Below are positions 23,488-33,144 of a stretch of 64,000 nt of DNA, piece by piece. The notes beneath the pieces were generated by a model. That model had not been told where the DNA came from. It searched no databases and saw only the letters and a program-made list of their open reading frames with translations. Numbering within the stretch: the stretch's first letter is position 1; each line of letters begins with the position of its first letter. This stretch comes from Streptomyces sp. YIM 121038 (GTDB lineage Bacteria; Actinomycetota; Actinomycetes; Streptomycetales; Streptomycetaceae): positions 7,066,001-7,130,000 of the forward strand of contig NZ_CP030771.1 of the NCBI RefSeq assembly GCF_006088715.1. The letters are read 5' to 3'. Position numbers and translations under genes: made by a program.

Positions 23488-26009
23488 GCAGGACCCTCTC
23501 CGTCACCGACCTCTCCCTCGTCGTGCTCATCGGCGCGTCGGGCTCCGGCAAGTCGACGTTCGCGCGGCGGCACTTCAAGCCGACCGAGGTGATCTCGTCG
23601 GACTTCTGCCGCGGCCTCGTCGCCGACGACGAGAACGACCAGAGCGCGAGCCGCGACGCCTTCGACGTGCTGCACTACATCGCGGGCAAGCGCCTCGCCG
23701 CGGGCCGCCGCACCGTCGTCGACGCCACCAGCGTGCAGAGCGAGAGCCGCAAGCAGCTGGTCGAGCTGGCCAGACGGCACGACGTGCTGCCCATCGCCAT
23801 CGTGCTCGACGTGCCCGAGGAGGTCTGCGCCGCGCGCAACGCCTCCCGGACCGACCGCGCCGACATGCCGCGCCGCGTCATCCAGCGGCACACCCGCGAA
23901 CTCAAGCGCTCGCTGCGGCACTTGGAGCGCGAGGGCTTCCGCAAGGTGCACGTCCTCAGGGGCGTCGAGGAGGCCGAGTCGGCCGAGGTCGTCACCGAGA
24001 AGCGCTTCAATGACCTCACCCACCTCACCGGCCCGTTCGACATCGTCGGCGACGTCCACGGCTGCGCGAGCGAGCTGGAGTCCCTGCTGGCCCGGCTCGG
24101 CTACGTCGACGGCGTCCACCCCGCGGGCCGCACGGCCGTCTTCGTCGGCGACCTCGTCGACCGCGGCCCCGACACGCCGGGCGTCCTGCGCCGCGTCATG
24201 TCCATGGTCGCCGCGGGCAGCGCCCTGTGCGTGCCCGGCAACCACGAGAACAAGCTCGGCCGCCACCTCAAGGGCCGCAAGGTCCAGCACACGCACGGCC
24301 TCGCGGAGACGATCGCGCAGCTGGACGGCGAGAGCGAGGAGTTCCGCACCCGGGTGCGGGAGTTCGTGGACGGGCTCGTCAGCCACTACGTCCTGGACGG
24401 CGGCAGGCTCGTCGTCTGCCACGCCGGGCTGCCCGAGAAGTACCACGGCCGCACCTCGGGCCGGGTCCGCTCGCACGCGCTGTACGGCGACACGACCGGC
24501 GAGACCGACGAGTTCGGCCTGCCCGTGCGCTACCCGTGGGCCGAGGAGTACCGCGGCCAGGCGGCCGTCGTGTACGGCCACACGCCCGTGCCGACGGCGA
24601 CCTGGCTGAACAACACCATCTGCCTGGACACCGGTGCGGTCTTCGGCGGCAAGCTCACCGCCCTGCGCTGGCCCGAGCGTGAACTGGTCGACGTACCGGC
24701 CGAGAAGGTCTGGTACGAACCGGCGCGGCCGTTGCGCACGGACGCGCCCGGCGGCCACGACGGACGCCCGCTCGACCTCGGTGACGTGCACGGCCGCCGG
24801 GCCGTGGAGACCCGCAACGCCGGACGCGTGACCGTGCGCGAGGAGAACGCCGCGGCGGCCCTGGAGGTCATGAGCCGCTTCGCGGCCGACCCGCGCCTGG
24901 TGCCGTATCTGCCGCCGACCATGGCGCCCACGGCGACGTCGCAGCGTGAGGGCTACTTGGAGCACCCCGCCGAGGCGTTCGCGCAGTACGCGGCGGACGG
25001 GGTCGCGCGGGTGGTGTGCGAGGAGAAGCACATGGGCTCCCGCGCCGTGGTCCTGGTCTGCAAGGACGCGGCGGCCGCGGGCGAGCGGTTCGGCGTGGAC
25101 GGGCCCACGGGCTCGCTCTACACCCGCACCGGCCGCCCCTTCTTCGACGACCCGGCGATGACCGAGGAGGTCCTCGACCGGCTGCGGGCCGCCGTGGGCG
25201 CGGCCGGTCTGTGGGCGGAGCTCGATACCGACTGGCTGCTGCTCGACGCCGAGCTGCTGCCCTGGTCGCTCAAGGCCACGGGCCTGCTGCGCACCCAGTA
25301 CGCCGCCGTGGGCGCCGCGTCCGGGGCGGCCTTCCCGGACGCGCTGAACGCCCTGGAGGCGGCCGTCGGGCGCGGCGTTGACGTCGGCGACCTGCTCGAC
25401 GCGCAGCGCGAACGGGCGGCGGACGCGGCCGCGTTCACCGACGCCTACCGCCGCTACTGCTGGCCGACCGACGGGCTCGACGGCGTGCACCTGGCGCCGT
25501 TCCAGATCCTCGCCGTCCAGGGCCGGAGCCTGGCCGCGCTGCCGCACGACGAGCAACTGGCCCTGATCGACCGCATGGTGGAGCACGACGGCTCGGGCCT
25601 GCTGCGCACCACGCGCCGCCTGTACGTGGACACGGGCGACGAGGAGTCGGTGCGCGCGGGCGTCGACTGGTGGCTGGAGATGACCGGGCGCGGCGGCGAG
25701 GGCATGGTCGTCAAGCCGGTCGGCGCCCTGGTCCGCGACGGCAGGGGCCGCCTGGTCCAGCCGGGCATCAAGTGCCGGGGCCGGGAGTACCTGCGGATCA
25801 TCTACGGGCCGGAGTACACGCGCCCGGAGAACCTCGCGAAGCTGCGCGGCCGCGTCCTCGGCCACAAGCGCTCGCTGGCGATCCGGGAGTACGCGCTCGG
25901 CGTCGAGGCCCTCGACCGGCTCGCGGCGGGTGAGCCGCTGTGGCGGGTCCACGAGGCGGTGTTCGCGGTGCTCGCGCTGGAATCGGAACCGGTGGATCCG
26001 CGTCTGTGA
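23484..26009 (+). CDS. Polynucleotide kinase-phosphatase-ligase Pnkp
   Basis: 841 residues, three domains. The kinase has GASGSGKST at residues 17-25. The metallophosphoesterase has GDVHG (about 189), [16 protein letters not shown] and VVYGHTP. The ligase has the lysine motif [11 protein letters not shown] (about 512) and later GEGMVVKP. Together they trim and phosphorylate broken RNA ends and adenylylate the 5' end; family work shows that the ligase needs Hen1 to complete sealing. The ATG at 23484 overlaps the Hen1 stop by four bases, so the pair is co-made. A strong hairpin follows 26 bases after the stop. Confidence 0.93.
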   Translation: MSRTLSVTDLSLVVLIGASGSGKSTFARRHFKPTEVISSDFCRGLVADDENDQSASRDAFDVLHYIAGKRLAAGRRTVVDATSVQSESRKQLVELARRHDVLPIAIVLDVPEEVCAARNASRTDRADMPRRVIQRHTRELKRSLRHLEREGFRKVHVLRGVEEAESAEVVTEKRFNDLTHLTGPFDIVGDVHGCASELESLLARLGYVDGVHPAGRTAVFVGDLVDRGPDTPGVLRRVMSMVAAGSALCVPGNHENKLGRHLKGRKVQHTHGLAETIAQLDGESEEFRTRVREFVDGLVSHYVLDGGRLVVCHAGLPEKYHGRTSGRVRSHALYGDTTGETDEFGLPVRYPWAEEYRGQAAVVYGHTPVPTATWLNNTICLDTGAVFGGKLTALRWPERELVDVPAEKVWYEPARPLRTDAPGGHDGRPLDLGDVHGRRAVETRNAGRVTVREENAAAALEVMSRFAADPRLVPYLPPTMAPTATSQREGYLEHPAEAFAQYAADGVARVVCEEKHMGSRAVVLVCKDAAAAGERFGVDGPTGSLYTRTGRPFFDDPAMTEEVLDRLRAAVGAAGLWAELDTDWLLLDAELLPWSLKATGLLRTQYAAVGAASGAAFPDALNALEAAVGRGVDVGDLLDAQRERAADAAAFTDAYRRYCWPTDGLDGVHLAPFQILAVQGRSLAALPHDEQLALIDRMVEHDGSGLLRTTRRLYVDTGDEESVRAGVDWWLEMTGRGGEGMVVKPVGALVRDGRGRLVQPGIKCRGREYLRIIYGPEYTRPENLAKLRGRVLGHKRSLAIREYALGVEALDRLAAGEPLWRVHEAVFAVLALESEPVDPRL

Positions 26010-26034
26010 CCTGCCGCGGTTCGTGCGGCACCGA

Positions 26035-26065
26035 TGTCCCGCCGGGCAGGACGCCCGGCGGGACA
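26035..26065 (+). terminator. Hairpin terminator after pnkp
   Basis: Perfect 13-base arms TGTCCCGCCGGGC (26035-26047) and GCCCGGCGGGACA (26053-26065) with a five-base loop. More partial copies of CCCGGCGGGACA follow to about 26095, giving alternative stems. Confidence 0.8.
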
Positions 26066-26109
26066 CCCGGCGGGCGACCCGGCGGGACACCGGCAACGCG
26101 GCGCGTTGT

Positions 26110-26131
26110 GACGTGTTCTGGACGTGTTCTG
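26110..26131 (+). repeat. Tandem 11-bp repeat upstream of arginine deiminase
   Basis: GACGTGTTCTG is present twice in a row, starting at 26110 and 26121, 48 bases before the start codon. Eleven bases is one helical turn, so this could be an activator or repressor site. No family could be assigned. Confidence 0.45.
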
Positions 26132-26178
26132 GGCGCCTTCGACGCGTGTCCCGGCCGTCGAGAGGCGAGGATGGGGGC

Positions 26179-27408
26179 ATGGGATTCCACGTCGACTCCG
26201 AGGCCGGGCGGCTGCGCCGCGTCATCCTGCACCGCCCGGACCTGGAGCTGAAGCGCCTGACCCCCACCAACAAGGACGCGTTGCTCTTCGACGACGTCCT
26301 GTGGGTGCGGCGGGCAAGACAGGAGCACGACGGCTTCGCCGACGTCCTGCGCGACCGGGGGGTGACGGTCCATCTCTTCGGTGACCTGCTCACCGAGGTG
26401 CTGAACGTGCCCGCCGCCCGGCAGCTCGTCCTGGACCGCGTCTTCGACGAGAAGGAGTACGGCCCGCTCGCCACCGACCACCTGCGCGCCGCCTTCGAGG
26501 CGCTGCCGTCCGGCGAGCTCGCGGAGGCCCTGGTCGGCGGCATGACGAAGCGGGAGTACCTGGAGCGGCACCCGGAGCCCACGTCCGTGCGCTTCCACTG
26601 CATGGACCTGGACGACTTCCTGCTCGGCCCGCTGCCCAACCACCTGTTCACGCGCGACACCTCCGCGTGGATCTACGACGGCGTGTCGATCAACGCGATG
26701 CGCTGGCCCGCGCGGCAGCGCGAGACCGTCCACTTCGAGGCGATCTACCAGCACCACCCGCTCTTCCACGGCCAGGTCGGCAACGTCTGGTCACAGGGGC
26801 AGGCCGACTACCCCTCCACCATCGAGGGCGGCGACGTCCTGGTGATCGGCAACGGCGCGGTGCTCATCGGCATGAGCGAGCGCACCAAGCCGCAGGCCGT
26901 CGAGATGCTCGCGCACAAGCTGTTCGCGGCCGGCTCGGCGCGCACGATCGTGGCGCTCGACATGCCCAAGCGCCGGGCCTTCATGCACCTGGACACGGTC
27001 ATGACGATGGTCGACGGGGACACGTTCACGCAGTACGCGGGCCTCGGCATGCTGCGCTCGTACACCATCGAGCCGGGGGTCGACGAGCGCGAGCTGAAGG
27101 TCACCGACCATCCGCCGGAGCACATGCACCGGGCGATCGCGGCGGCCCTCGGCCTGGACCGCGTGCGGGTCCTGACCGCCACGCAGGACGTGCACGCGGC
27201 CGAGCGCGAGCAGTGGGACGACGGCTGCAACGTCCTCGCGGTCGAGCCGGGCGTCGTCGTCGCGTACGAGCGGAACGCGACGACCAACACGTATCTGCGC
27301 AAGCAGGGCATCGAGGTGATAGAGATCCCGGGCAGCGAGCTGGGCCGGGGCCGGGGCGGGCCGCGCTGCATGAGCTGCCCGGTGGAGCGCGACCCGGTCG
27401 GCGGCTGA
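26179..27408 (+). CDS. arcA: Arginine deiminase
   Basis: 409 residues, full length. It hydrolyses arginine to citrulline and ammonia. The fold and active-site pieces are present: [52 protein letters not shown], the catalytic His in [14 protein letters not shown], and the nucleophile Cys397 in [12 protein letters not shown]. The usual form is PRCMSMPL; the second Cys (400) is a small oddity. The ATG at 26179 lies after a G-rich stretch. Ornithine carbamoyltransferase follows 122 bases later, giving the first two steps of the arginine deiminase route; no carbamate kinase lies in the window. Confidence 0.93.
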   Translation: MGFHVDSEAGRLRRVILHRPDLELKRLTPTNKDALLFDDVLWVRRARQEHDGFADVLRDRGVTVHLFGDLLTEVLNVPAARQLVLDRVFDEKEYGPLATDHLRAAFEALPSGELAEALVGGMTKREYLERHPEPTSVRFHCMDLDDFLLGPLPNHLFTRDTSAWIYDGVSINAMRWPARQRETVHFEAIYQHHPLFHGQVGNVWSQGQADYPSTIEGGDVLVIGNGAVLIGMSERTKPQAVEMLAHKLFAAGSARTIVALDMPKRRAFMHLDTVMTMVDGDTFTQYAGLGMLRSYTIEPGVDERELKVTDHPPEHMHRAIAAALGLDRVRVLTATQDVHAAEREQWDDGCNVLAVEPGVVVAYERNATTNTYLRKQGIEVIEIPGSELGRGRGGPRCMSCPVERDPVGG

Positions 27409-27464
27409 GCGGGGCGGGCCGGGAGCCGGCGGGGGCGCCCCGAGAGGGCCCCGGAAAGGGGGGG

Positions 27465-27494
27465 TGCATACATTTGTGGTCAGTCGTATAGACT
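27465..27494 (+). promoter_or_regulatory. Candidate promoter and ArgR-like site before argF
   Basis: TGCATA at 27465-27470 and TAGACT at 27489-27494 are 18 bases apart and 37 bases before the start codon. TAGACT fits the actinomycete -10 form. TGCATA resembles part of streptomycete ARG boxes, but a full ArgR site is not evident. Confidence 0.4.
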
Positions 27495-27530
27495 TCCAGT
27501 ATCACGTATCCGCACCCCAGGAGCGCCCCC

Positions 27531-28544
27531 ATGGCGAACGGCCCGACCAGCCTCGACCTCACCGGCCGCCACTTCCTCAAGGAGGTGGACTTCACCGCCG
27601 AGGAGTTCCGAGGTCTGCTCGCCCTGGCCGCGGAGCTGAAGGCCGCCAAGCGCGAGGGGCGCGAGCGGCGGCGGCTGAGCGGCAAGAACATCGCCCTGGT
27701 CTTCGAGAAGGCCTCGACGCGCACGCGCTGCGCCTTCGAGGTGGCCGCCGCCGACCAGGGCGCGGCCACGACGTACATGGACCCCTCGGCCTCGCACATC
27801 GGGCAGAAGGAGTCCGCGAAGGACACCGCCCGCGTCCTCGGCCGGATGTTCGACGCGATCCAGTACCGGGGCGATGCCCAGGCGACGGCCGAGACGCTCG
27901 CCGCCCACGCGGGCGTGCCCGTCTACAACGGCCTGACCGACGACTGGCACCCCACGCAGATGCTCGCCGACGTCCTCACGATGACCGAGCACTGCGCCAA
28001 GCCCCTGGAGCGGATCGCCTACGCCTACCTCGGTGACGCCCGCTTCAACATGGGCAACTCCTACCTGGTCACCGGCGCCCTGCTCGGCATGGACGTGCGG
28101 ATCGTGGCGCCCCGGGCCTACTGGCCCGCCGAGCACGTGGTCGCCCGGGCGCGGGGCCTCGCCGAGGCCAGCGGTGCCCGGATCACGCTCACCGAGGAGG
28201 TCGCCGAGGGCGTCGCGGGCGCGGACTTCGTCGCCACCGACGTCTGGCTGTCCATGGGGGAGCCCGCGGAGGTCTGGGACGAGCGCATCCGGGCCCTCGC
28301 GCCGTACGCCGTGACGATGGACGTCCTGCACGCCACCGGCAACGCGGACGTGCGGTTCCTGCACTGCCTGCCGGCCTTCCACGACCTGGAGACGACGCTG
28401 GGGCGGGCGCTGTGCGAGCGGCACGGGCTGCGCTGGCTGGAGGTCAGCGACGAGGTCTTCGAGTCCCCCCACTCGGTCGTCTTCGACGAGTCGGAGAACC
28501 GCCTCCATACGATCAAGGCCGTGCTCGTGGCGACGCTGGCCTGA
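27531..28544 (+). CDS. argF: Ornithine carbamoyltransferase
   Basis: 337 residues. Carbamoyl phosphate and ornithine motifs are all present: [12 protein letters not shown] (residues ~61-72), [29 protein letters not shown], and HCLPAFHD. The enzyme makes citrulline in arginine synthesis or runs in reverse after arginine deiminase. The adjacent deiminase gene favours a catabolic role, though length and motifs do not separate the two. The ATG at 27531 follows AGGAGCGCCCCC. A separate promoter probably lies in the 122 bases upstream. Confidence 0.93.
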   Translation: MANGPTSLDLTGRHFLKEVDFTAEEFRGLLALAAELKAAKREGRERRRLSGKNIALVFEKASTRTRCAFEVAAADQGAATTYMDPSASHIGQKESAKDTARVLGRMFDAIQYRGDAQATAETLAAHAGVPVYNGLTDDWHPTQMLADVLTMTEHCAKPLERIAYAYLGDARFNMGNSYLVTGALLGMDVRIVAPRAYWPAEHVVARARGLAEASGARITLTEEVAEGVAGADFVATDVWLSMGEPAEVWDERIRALAPYAVTMDVLHATGNADVRFLHCLPAFHDLETTLGRALCERHGLRWLEVSDEVFESPHSVVFDESENRLHTIKAVLVATLA

Positions 28545-28551
28545 GCCGCCG

Positions 28552-28971
28552 CTAGGGCCCTGCCGACAGGGTGAACCACACCGCCTTGCCCGAGGCGGTC
28601 GGGCGGTGGCCGCAGGCCGTGCTGAGGGTGCGGATCAGGAGCAGGCCGCGGCCGTGCTCCTGCCAGGGGTCCGGCTCGCAGCCGGGGCCGGGGGCGGAGA
28701 GGTCCCCGGGCGGGGTGGGGTTGGAGTCCCGGACCTCCACCTGGCACTGCGTCGGCAGCAACTCGATGAGCAGCTCTATCGGCGCGTGCCCGGGCGCGTG
28801 CTCCACCGCGTTGGCCACCAGCTCCGCGGTGAGCAGCTCGGCCGTGTCGGTGTCCGCCGTGGAGCCGATGTCGATGAGTGCCGTGCGGACCAGGGCGCGC
28901 GCGATCGGCACGGCGGCCACGGTGTGCGGCAGCGCGATGCGCCAGCTTGCGGGGGAGTGCGGCTCGGGCAA
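28552..28971 (-). CDS. RsbW-like HATPase (anti-sigma-type ATP-binding protein)
   Basis: 139 residues of the GHKL ATPase fold used by serine-kinase anti-sigma factors. The N box is ELVANAVEHAPG, and the G-box region is WQEHGRGLLLIRTLS. The only start early enough in this frame is TTG at 28971; it gives a family-like N-terminus (WRIALPHTVAAVPIARALVR). Such proteins are very numerous in streptomycetes and most have no known partner; no sigma or anti-anti-sigma gene is next to it. It is convergent with argF, with an 7-base gap. Confidence 0.82.
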   Translation of the reverse strand: MPEPHSPASWRIALPHTVAAVPIARALVRTALIDIGSTADTDTAELLTAELVANAVEHAPGHAPIELLIELLPTQCQVEVRDSNPTPPGDLSAPGPGCEPDPWQEHGRGLLLIRTLSTACGHRPTASGKAVWFTLSAGP

Positions 28972-29114
28972 GTGCGGGTCCGTTCGGCGAGCAGGTGGTC
29001 CGGTGCGGTCCTGCCTTCAACCGTACGAATCCTAAGCCGAGTGGCGACAGGGACCTTGGTCGGGCTGCCCCGGGACCACCGGCATCCCTGTCGCGGGGCC
29101 GTCCCGCACGGCTG

Positions 29115-29154
29115 TTATCGCGTACTCGTGACGACAGTCATGGAATGGTGATAA
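29115..29154. promoter_or_regulatory. Nested palindromic operator/promoter of the rightward aromatic operon
   Basis: The core TGACGACAGTCA (29129-29140) sits exactly in the centre of outer arms TTATC (29115-29119) and GATAA (29150-29154). Read as a promoter, GTGACG and GATAAC are 16 bases apart, ending 48 bases before the enoyl-CoA hydratase start. The same arrangement recurs at 34908-34944. I infer an operator for the cluster's PaaX-family regulator. Confidence 0.65.
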
Positions 29155-29202
29155 CTTCGAAGAGGGAACCCCCGTCGCACTCCGCCGAGGAGGCCGCACG
29201 TC

Positions 29203-30030
29203 ATGAGTCCCTTCACCGGCTCCGCAGCCCGCACCCCCGAGTGGGAGCATCTGCGCCTGACCGTCGACGAGGGCGTCGCCACCGTCACGCTCGCCCGCCC
29301 CGACAAGCTCAACGCGCTCACCTTCGGCGCGTACGCCGATCTGCGCGACCTGCTCGCCGAGCTGTCCCGTACGCGGTCCGTGCGCGCCCTCGTGCTCGCG
29401 GGCGAGGGCCGCGGCTTCTGCTCGGGCGGCGACGTGGACGAGATCATCGGCGCCACGCTCGCCATGGACACCGCCCAGCTGCTCGACTTCAACCGCATGA
29501 CCGGCCAGGTCGTGCGGGCGCTGCGCGAGTGCCCCTTCCCCGTGATCGCCGCCGTGCACGGGGTGGCCGCGGGCGCGGGCGCGGTCCTTGCGCTCGCCGC
29601 GGACTTCCGGGTCGCGGATCCGTCGGCGCGGTTCGCGTTCCTGTTCACCAGGGTCGGTCTGTCCGGCGGCGACATGGGCGCCGCGTATCTGCTGCCGCGC
29701 GTGGTCGGGCTCGGGCACGCCACCCGGCTGCTGATGCTCGGCGAACCGGTGCGCGCCCCCGAGGCCGAACGGATCGGTCTGCTCAGCGAGCTGACCGACG
29801 AGGGCAGGGCCGACGAGGCCGCCGCCGCCCTCGCCCGCCGCCTGGCCGAGGGCCCGGCCCTGGCGTACGCGCAGACCAAGGCCCTGCTCACCGCGGAGCT
29901 CGACATGCCGCTCGCGGCCTCCGTGGAGCTGGACGCGGCCACCCAGGCGCTCCTCATGAACGGCGAGGACTACGCCGAGTTCCACGCGGCCTTCACCGCG
30001 AAGCGCGCCCCGAAGTGGCGGGGGCGGTGA
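29203..30030 (+). CDS. Enoyl-CoA hydratase/isomerase family protein
   Basis: 275 residues, crotonase fold. The oxyanion-hole segments are LVLAGEGRGFCSGGDVDEI and HGVAAGAGAVLALAADFRVA. The Glu position in FTRVGLSGGDMGAAYLLPRVVG is Gly-Asp, so a ring-opening hydrolase or isomerase role is also possible. The ATG at 29203 follows AGGAGG. The stop overlaps the start of the bifunctional monooxygenase (GTGA), and such hydratases accompany aminobenzoyl-CoA monooxygenase genes elsewhere. It probably acts on the ring CoA-thioester after dearomatisation. Confidence 0.88.
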   Translation: MSPFTGSAARTPEWEHLRLTVDEGVATVTLARPDKLNALTFGAYADLRDLLAELSRTRSVRALVLAGEGRGFCSGGDVDEIIGATLAMDTAQLLDFNRMTGQVVRALRECPFPVIAAVHGVAAGAGAVLALAADFRVADPSARFAFLFTRVGLSGGDMGAAYLLPRVVGLGHATRLLMLGEPVRAPEAERIGLLSELTDEGRADEAAAALARRLAEGPALAYAQTKALLTAELDMPLAASVELDAATQALLMNGEDYAEFHAAFTAKRAPKWRGR

Positions 30031-32336
30031 CCGTGGCCTCCGCGCCGACCCCGGCCCCCGCGCCCTCCGCCGTGCGCCGCGTCGCCGTCATCGGCGGCGG
30101 CCCCGGCGGCCTGTACGCCGCCGCCCTGCTCAAGCGCCTCGACCCGGCGCGCGAGGTCACGGTCTGGGAGCGGAACGCCCCGGACGACACCTTCGGCTTC
30201 GGCGTGGTCCTCTCCGACGAGACGCTCGGCGGCATCGAGCACGCCGACCCCGTGGTCTACGCGGCCCTGCGGGAGCGCTTCGTGCGCTGGGACGACATCG
30301 ACATCGTGCACCGCGGCACCCGGCACACCTCCGGCGGCCACGGCTTCGCGGCGCTCGGCCGCCGGGCCCTGCTCGCCGTGCTGCACGAGCGCTGCCGCGA
30401 CCTGGGCGTGGACCTCCGCTTCCGCGCCGAGGCCCCGCCCGCCGCCGAGCTGGCGACGGCGTACGACCTGGTGGTCGCGGCGGACGGGGTGCACAGCGTG
30501 ACCCGTGAGGCGCACGCGGACGTCTTCAGGACCGCCGTCACCAGCCACCGCTGCCGCTACATCTGGCTGGCCGCCGACTTCGCCTTCGACGCGTTCCGCT
30601 TCGAGATCGCCGAGACCGAGCACGGCGTGATGCAGCTGCACGGCTATCCGTTCTCGGCGGACGAGTCCACCGTGATCGTCGAGATGCGCGAGGAGGTCTG
30701 GCGCGCGGCGGGCTTCGCCGACGCCGATCCCGCCGAGTCGATCGACCGCTGCGCCAAGGTCTTCGCGGACGCCCTGCACGGCCGCGGCCTGCGCTCGAAC
30801 AACTCGTCCTGGCTGACCTTCCGCACGGTCGTCAACGACCGCTGGTCGCACGGCAACACGGTGCTGCTCGGCGACGCGGCGCACACCGCGCACTTCTCCA
30901 TCGGCTCCGGGACGAAGCTCGCCGTCGAGGACGCGCTCGCCCTCGCTGCCTGCCTCCAGGAGCAGCCGGACGTCCCGCGCGCGCTCGCGGCGTACGAGGC
31001 CGAGCGCCGCCCGGTCGTGGCGTCCACGCAGCGCGCCGCGCAGGCCAGCCTCCAGTGGTTCGAGGAGCTTCCGCTCTACCTCGGCCAGCCGCCGAGGCAG
31101 TTCGCGTTCAACCTGCTCACCCGCAGCCGCCGCGTCACCCACGACAACCTGCGCCTGCGCGACGAGCGGTTCACGACGGCGGTGGAGCGGGACTTCGGCT
31201 GCCCCGAGGGCACACCGCCCATGTTCACCCCCTTCACCCTCGGCGGCCTCACCCTGCGCAACCGCGTCGTCGTCTCCCCGATGGACATGTACTCCGCGCG
31301 GGACGGCGTCCCCGGCGACTTCCACCTGGTCCACCTGGGCGCGCGGGCCCTCGGCGGGGCGGGCCTCGTCATGACCGAGATGGTGTGCGTGAGCGAGCGG
31401 GGCCGCATCACCCCCGGCTGCGCCGGGCTCTACACCGACGAGCAGGCCGACGCCTGGGCGCGCATAGCGGACTTCGTGCACGACCAGTCGCCCGGCACCG
31501 CCTTCGGGGTCCAGCTGGGCCACGCGGGCCGCAAGGGCTCCACCAAGCTCATGTGGGAGGGCATCGACGAGCCCCTGGCGGAGGGCAACTGGCCCCTGGT
31601 GGCCCCCTCCGCGCTGCCGTACACCTCGCGCAGCCAGGTCCCGCACGCCCTGCGGGCCGACGAACTGCCCGCGCTGCGCGAGGAGTTCGCCGCCGCGGCC
31701 CGGCGGGCGGCGCGCTGCGGCTTCGACCTCCTGGAACTCCACTGCGCGCACGGCTACTTGCTCTCCGGCTTCCTGTCCCCGCTCACCAACCGCCGCACGG
31801 ACGCGTACGGCGGCTCCCTGGAAGCCCGGCTGCGCTTCCCCCTGGAGGTCTTCGACGCGGTGCGCGAGGCCTGGCCCGCCGACCGGCCGATGACGGTCCG
31901 CGTCTCCGCCACGGACTGGGCCGAGGGCGGCACCACGGCCGACGACGCCGTGGTGCTCGCCCGCGCCTTCGCGGCCCACGGCGCCGACGCGATCGACGTC
32001 TCCACGGGCCAGGTGGTCTCCGACGACGCCCCCGCCTACGGCCGCTCGTACCAGACGCCGTACGCGGACCGCATCCGCAACGAGACCGGCGTCCCCGTGA
32101 TCGCGGTCGGGGCCATCTCGTCCTGGGACGACGTCAACTCCCTGCTCCTGGCGGGCCGCACCGACCTCTGCGCCCTGGCCCGCCCGCACCTGTACGACCC
32201 CCACTGGACCCTGCACGCGGCCGCCGAGCAGGACTACCAGGGCCCCGCCGCCCCGTGGCCCCGCCCCTACCGGGCCGGCAGCCGCCGCCCCCAGACGGGC
32301 CGCACGGACGCCCCGAAGCCGAGGCTCAGCCTCTGA
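30027..32336 (+). CDS. Bifunctional FAD monooxygenase / Old Yellow Enzyme (2-aminobenzoyl-CoA monooxygenase/reductase or salicylyl-CoA 5-hydroxylase type)
   Basis: 769 residues, two enzymes in one chain. Residues ~15-390 are an aromatic hydroxylase with VAVIGGGPGGLYAAALL, then VVAADGVHS and VLLGDAAHTAHFSIGSGTKLAVEDA. Residues ~398-769 are an NADH:flavin oxidoreductase beginning MFTPFTLGGLTLRNRVVVSP, with GVQLGHAGRKGS, HCAHGYLLSGFLSPLTNRR, and FAAHGADAIDVSTG. This fusion is the known layout of enzymes that hydroxylate and then reduce 2-aminobenzoyl-CoA. The neighbouring RidA protein, ligase and dehydrogenase support anthranilate; salicylate remains possible. The GTG at 30027 overlaps the hydratase stop. 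Confidence 0.88.
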   Translation: MTVASAPTPAPAPSAVRRVAVIGGGPGGLYAAALLKRLDPAREVTVWERNAPDDTFGFGVVLSDETLGGIEHADPVVYAALRERFVRWDDIDIVHRGTRHTSGGHGFAALGRRALLAVLHERCRDLGVDLRFRAEAPPAAELATAYDLVVAADGVHSVTREAHADVFRTAVTSHRCRYIWLAADFAFDAFRFEIAETEHGVMQLHGYPFSADESTVIVEMREEVWRAAGFADADPAESIDRCAKVFADALHGRGLRSNNSSWLTFRTVVNDRWSHGNTVLLGDAAHTAHFSIGSGTKLAVEDALALAACLQEQPDVPRALAAYEAERRPVVASTQRAAQASLQWFEELPLYLGQPPRQFAFNLLTRSRRVTHDNLRLRDERFTTAVERDFGCPEGTPPMFTPFTLGGLTLRNRVVVSPMDMYSARDGVPGDFHLVHLGARALGGAGLVMTEMVCVSERGRITPGCAGLYTDEQADAWARIADFVHDQSPGTAFGVQLGHAGRKGSTKLMWEGIDEPLAEGNWPLVAPSALPYTSRSQVPHALRADELPALREEFAAAARRAARCGFDLLELHCAHGYLLSGFLSPLTNRRTDAYGGSLEARLRFPLEVFDAVREAWPADRPMTVRVSATDWAEGGTTADDAVVLARAFAAHGADAIDVSTGQVVSDDAPAYGRSYQTPYADRIRNETGVPVIAVGAISSWDDVNSLLLAGRTDLCALARPHLYDPHWTLHAAAEQDYQGPAAPWPRPYRAGSRRPQTGRTDAPKPRLSL

Positions 32337-33135
32337 GCACGAACTCCGAGCCCGCTCGGTGGAGGCGGTCGTGCAGGCCCTGGAAGACCTCCGCCGAGCG
32401 GGTGCCCGGCCAGTACGCCGGGAGGAGCTCCGGGGGCAGGCCCGGGTCGACGTAGGGGAGGTGGCGCCAGGTGTCGAGGGCCAGGAGGTAGTCGCGGTAG
32501 GCCTGCTCCGGGGGCGTGTCGGGGCGGGCGTGCCAGGCGCGCAGGACCGGGCCGTGGCGGTCGAGGAAGGCCTCGTGCTCCTTGGCGATGGCGGAGAGGT
32601 CCCACCAGCGCGACACCGCCTCGGCGGTGGGGGTGAAGCCCAGGTGCTCGCCCCGGAAGAGGTCGACGTACGCCGTGAGGCCGAGGCGCTCCAGGGTGTG
32701 CCGGGTCTCGTCGTGGAGGCGGGCGGGGGCGATCCAGACGCCCGGCGCGGCCGTGCCGAAGCCGAGGCCCGCCAGGCGTGAGCGCAGCACGTGCCGCTTG
32801 TTGCGCTCCGCCTCCGGGACGGAGAACACGGCCAGCACCCAGCCGCCGTCGCGGCGTCCGCCCGCGGCCGGGTAGATGCGCCGGTCGCCGTCGTCGAGGA
32901 GCTGCCGCGCCTCCGCGGACAGCTCGTACCCCGCGGCCCCGCCGGACGTGCGCGCGGGCACGAGGAGCCCGCGCCGCTTGAGGCGGGACACGGACGAGCG
33001 GACGGACGGCGCGTCGACGCCCACCGGCGCGAGGAGGCGGACGAGTTCGGCGACCGCGACGGGGCCGGGGGCCGCCCGGCCGTACGCGCCGTAGAACGTG
33101 ACGATCAGGGACCTGGGGGCGTGTTGCTCGGACAC
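32326..33135 (-). CDS. PaaX-family transcriptional regulator
   Basis: 269 residues. The N-terminal winged helix is SLIVTFYGAYGR...VAELVRLLAPVGVDAPSVRSSVSRLKRRGLL, then the PaaX central domain (RRDGGWVLAVFSVPEAERNKRHVLRSRLAGLGFGTAAPGVWIAP) and the C-terminal domain (YRDYLLALDTWRHLPYVDPGLPPELLP). PaaX-type repressors respond to aryl-CoA esters such as phenylacetyl-CoA, which fits a cluster built on CoA-thioesters. The GTG at 33135 lies 9 bases after the ligase stop, so it is co-transcribed with the ligase. Its 3' end overlaps the convergent bifunctional gene by 11 bases. Confidence 0.9.
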   Translation of the reverse strand: MSEQHAPRSLIVTFYGAYGRAAPGPVAVAELVRLLAPVGVDAPSVRSSVSRLKRRGLLVPARTSGGAAGYELSAEARQLLDDGDRRIYPAAGGRRDGGWVLAVFSVPEAERNKRHVLRSRLAGLGFGTAAPGVWIAPARLHDETRHTLERLGLTAYVDLFRGEHLGFTPTAEAVSRWWDLSAIAKEHEAFLDRHGPVLRAWHARPDTPPEQAYRDYLLALDTWRHLPYVDPGLPPELLPAYWPGTRSAEVFQGLHDRLHRAGSEFVLRG

Positions 33136-33144
33136 GTGATCACT

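Noticed and set aside
26035..26095. CRISPR-like spaced CCCGGCGGG repeats
   Set aside because: Units are about 12 bases with irregular short spacing and form terminator stems; no array structure and no cas genes anywhere in the window.
23355..26660. 1101-codon leftward frame opposite pnkp
   Set aside because: Antisense of a gene whose three domains all carry catalytic motifs; no motif on the other strand.
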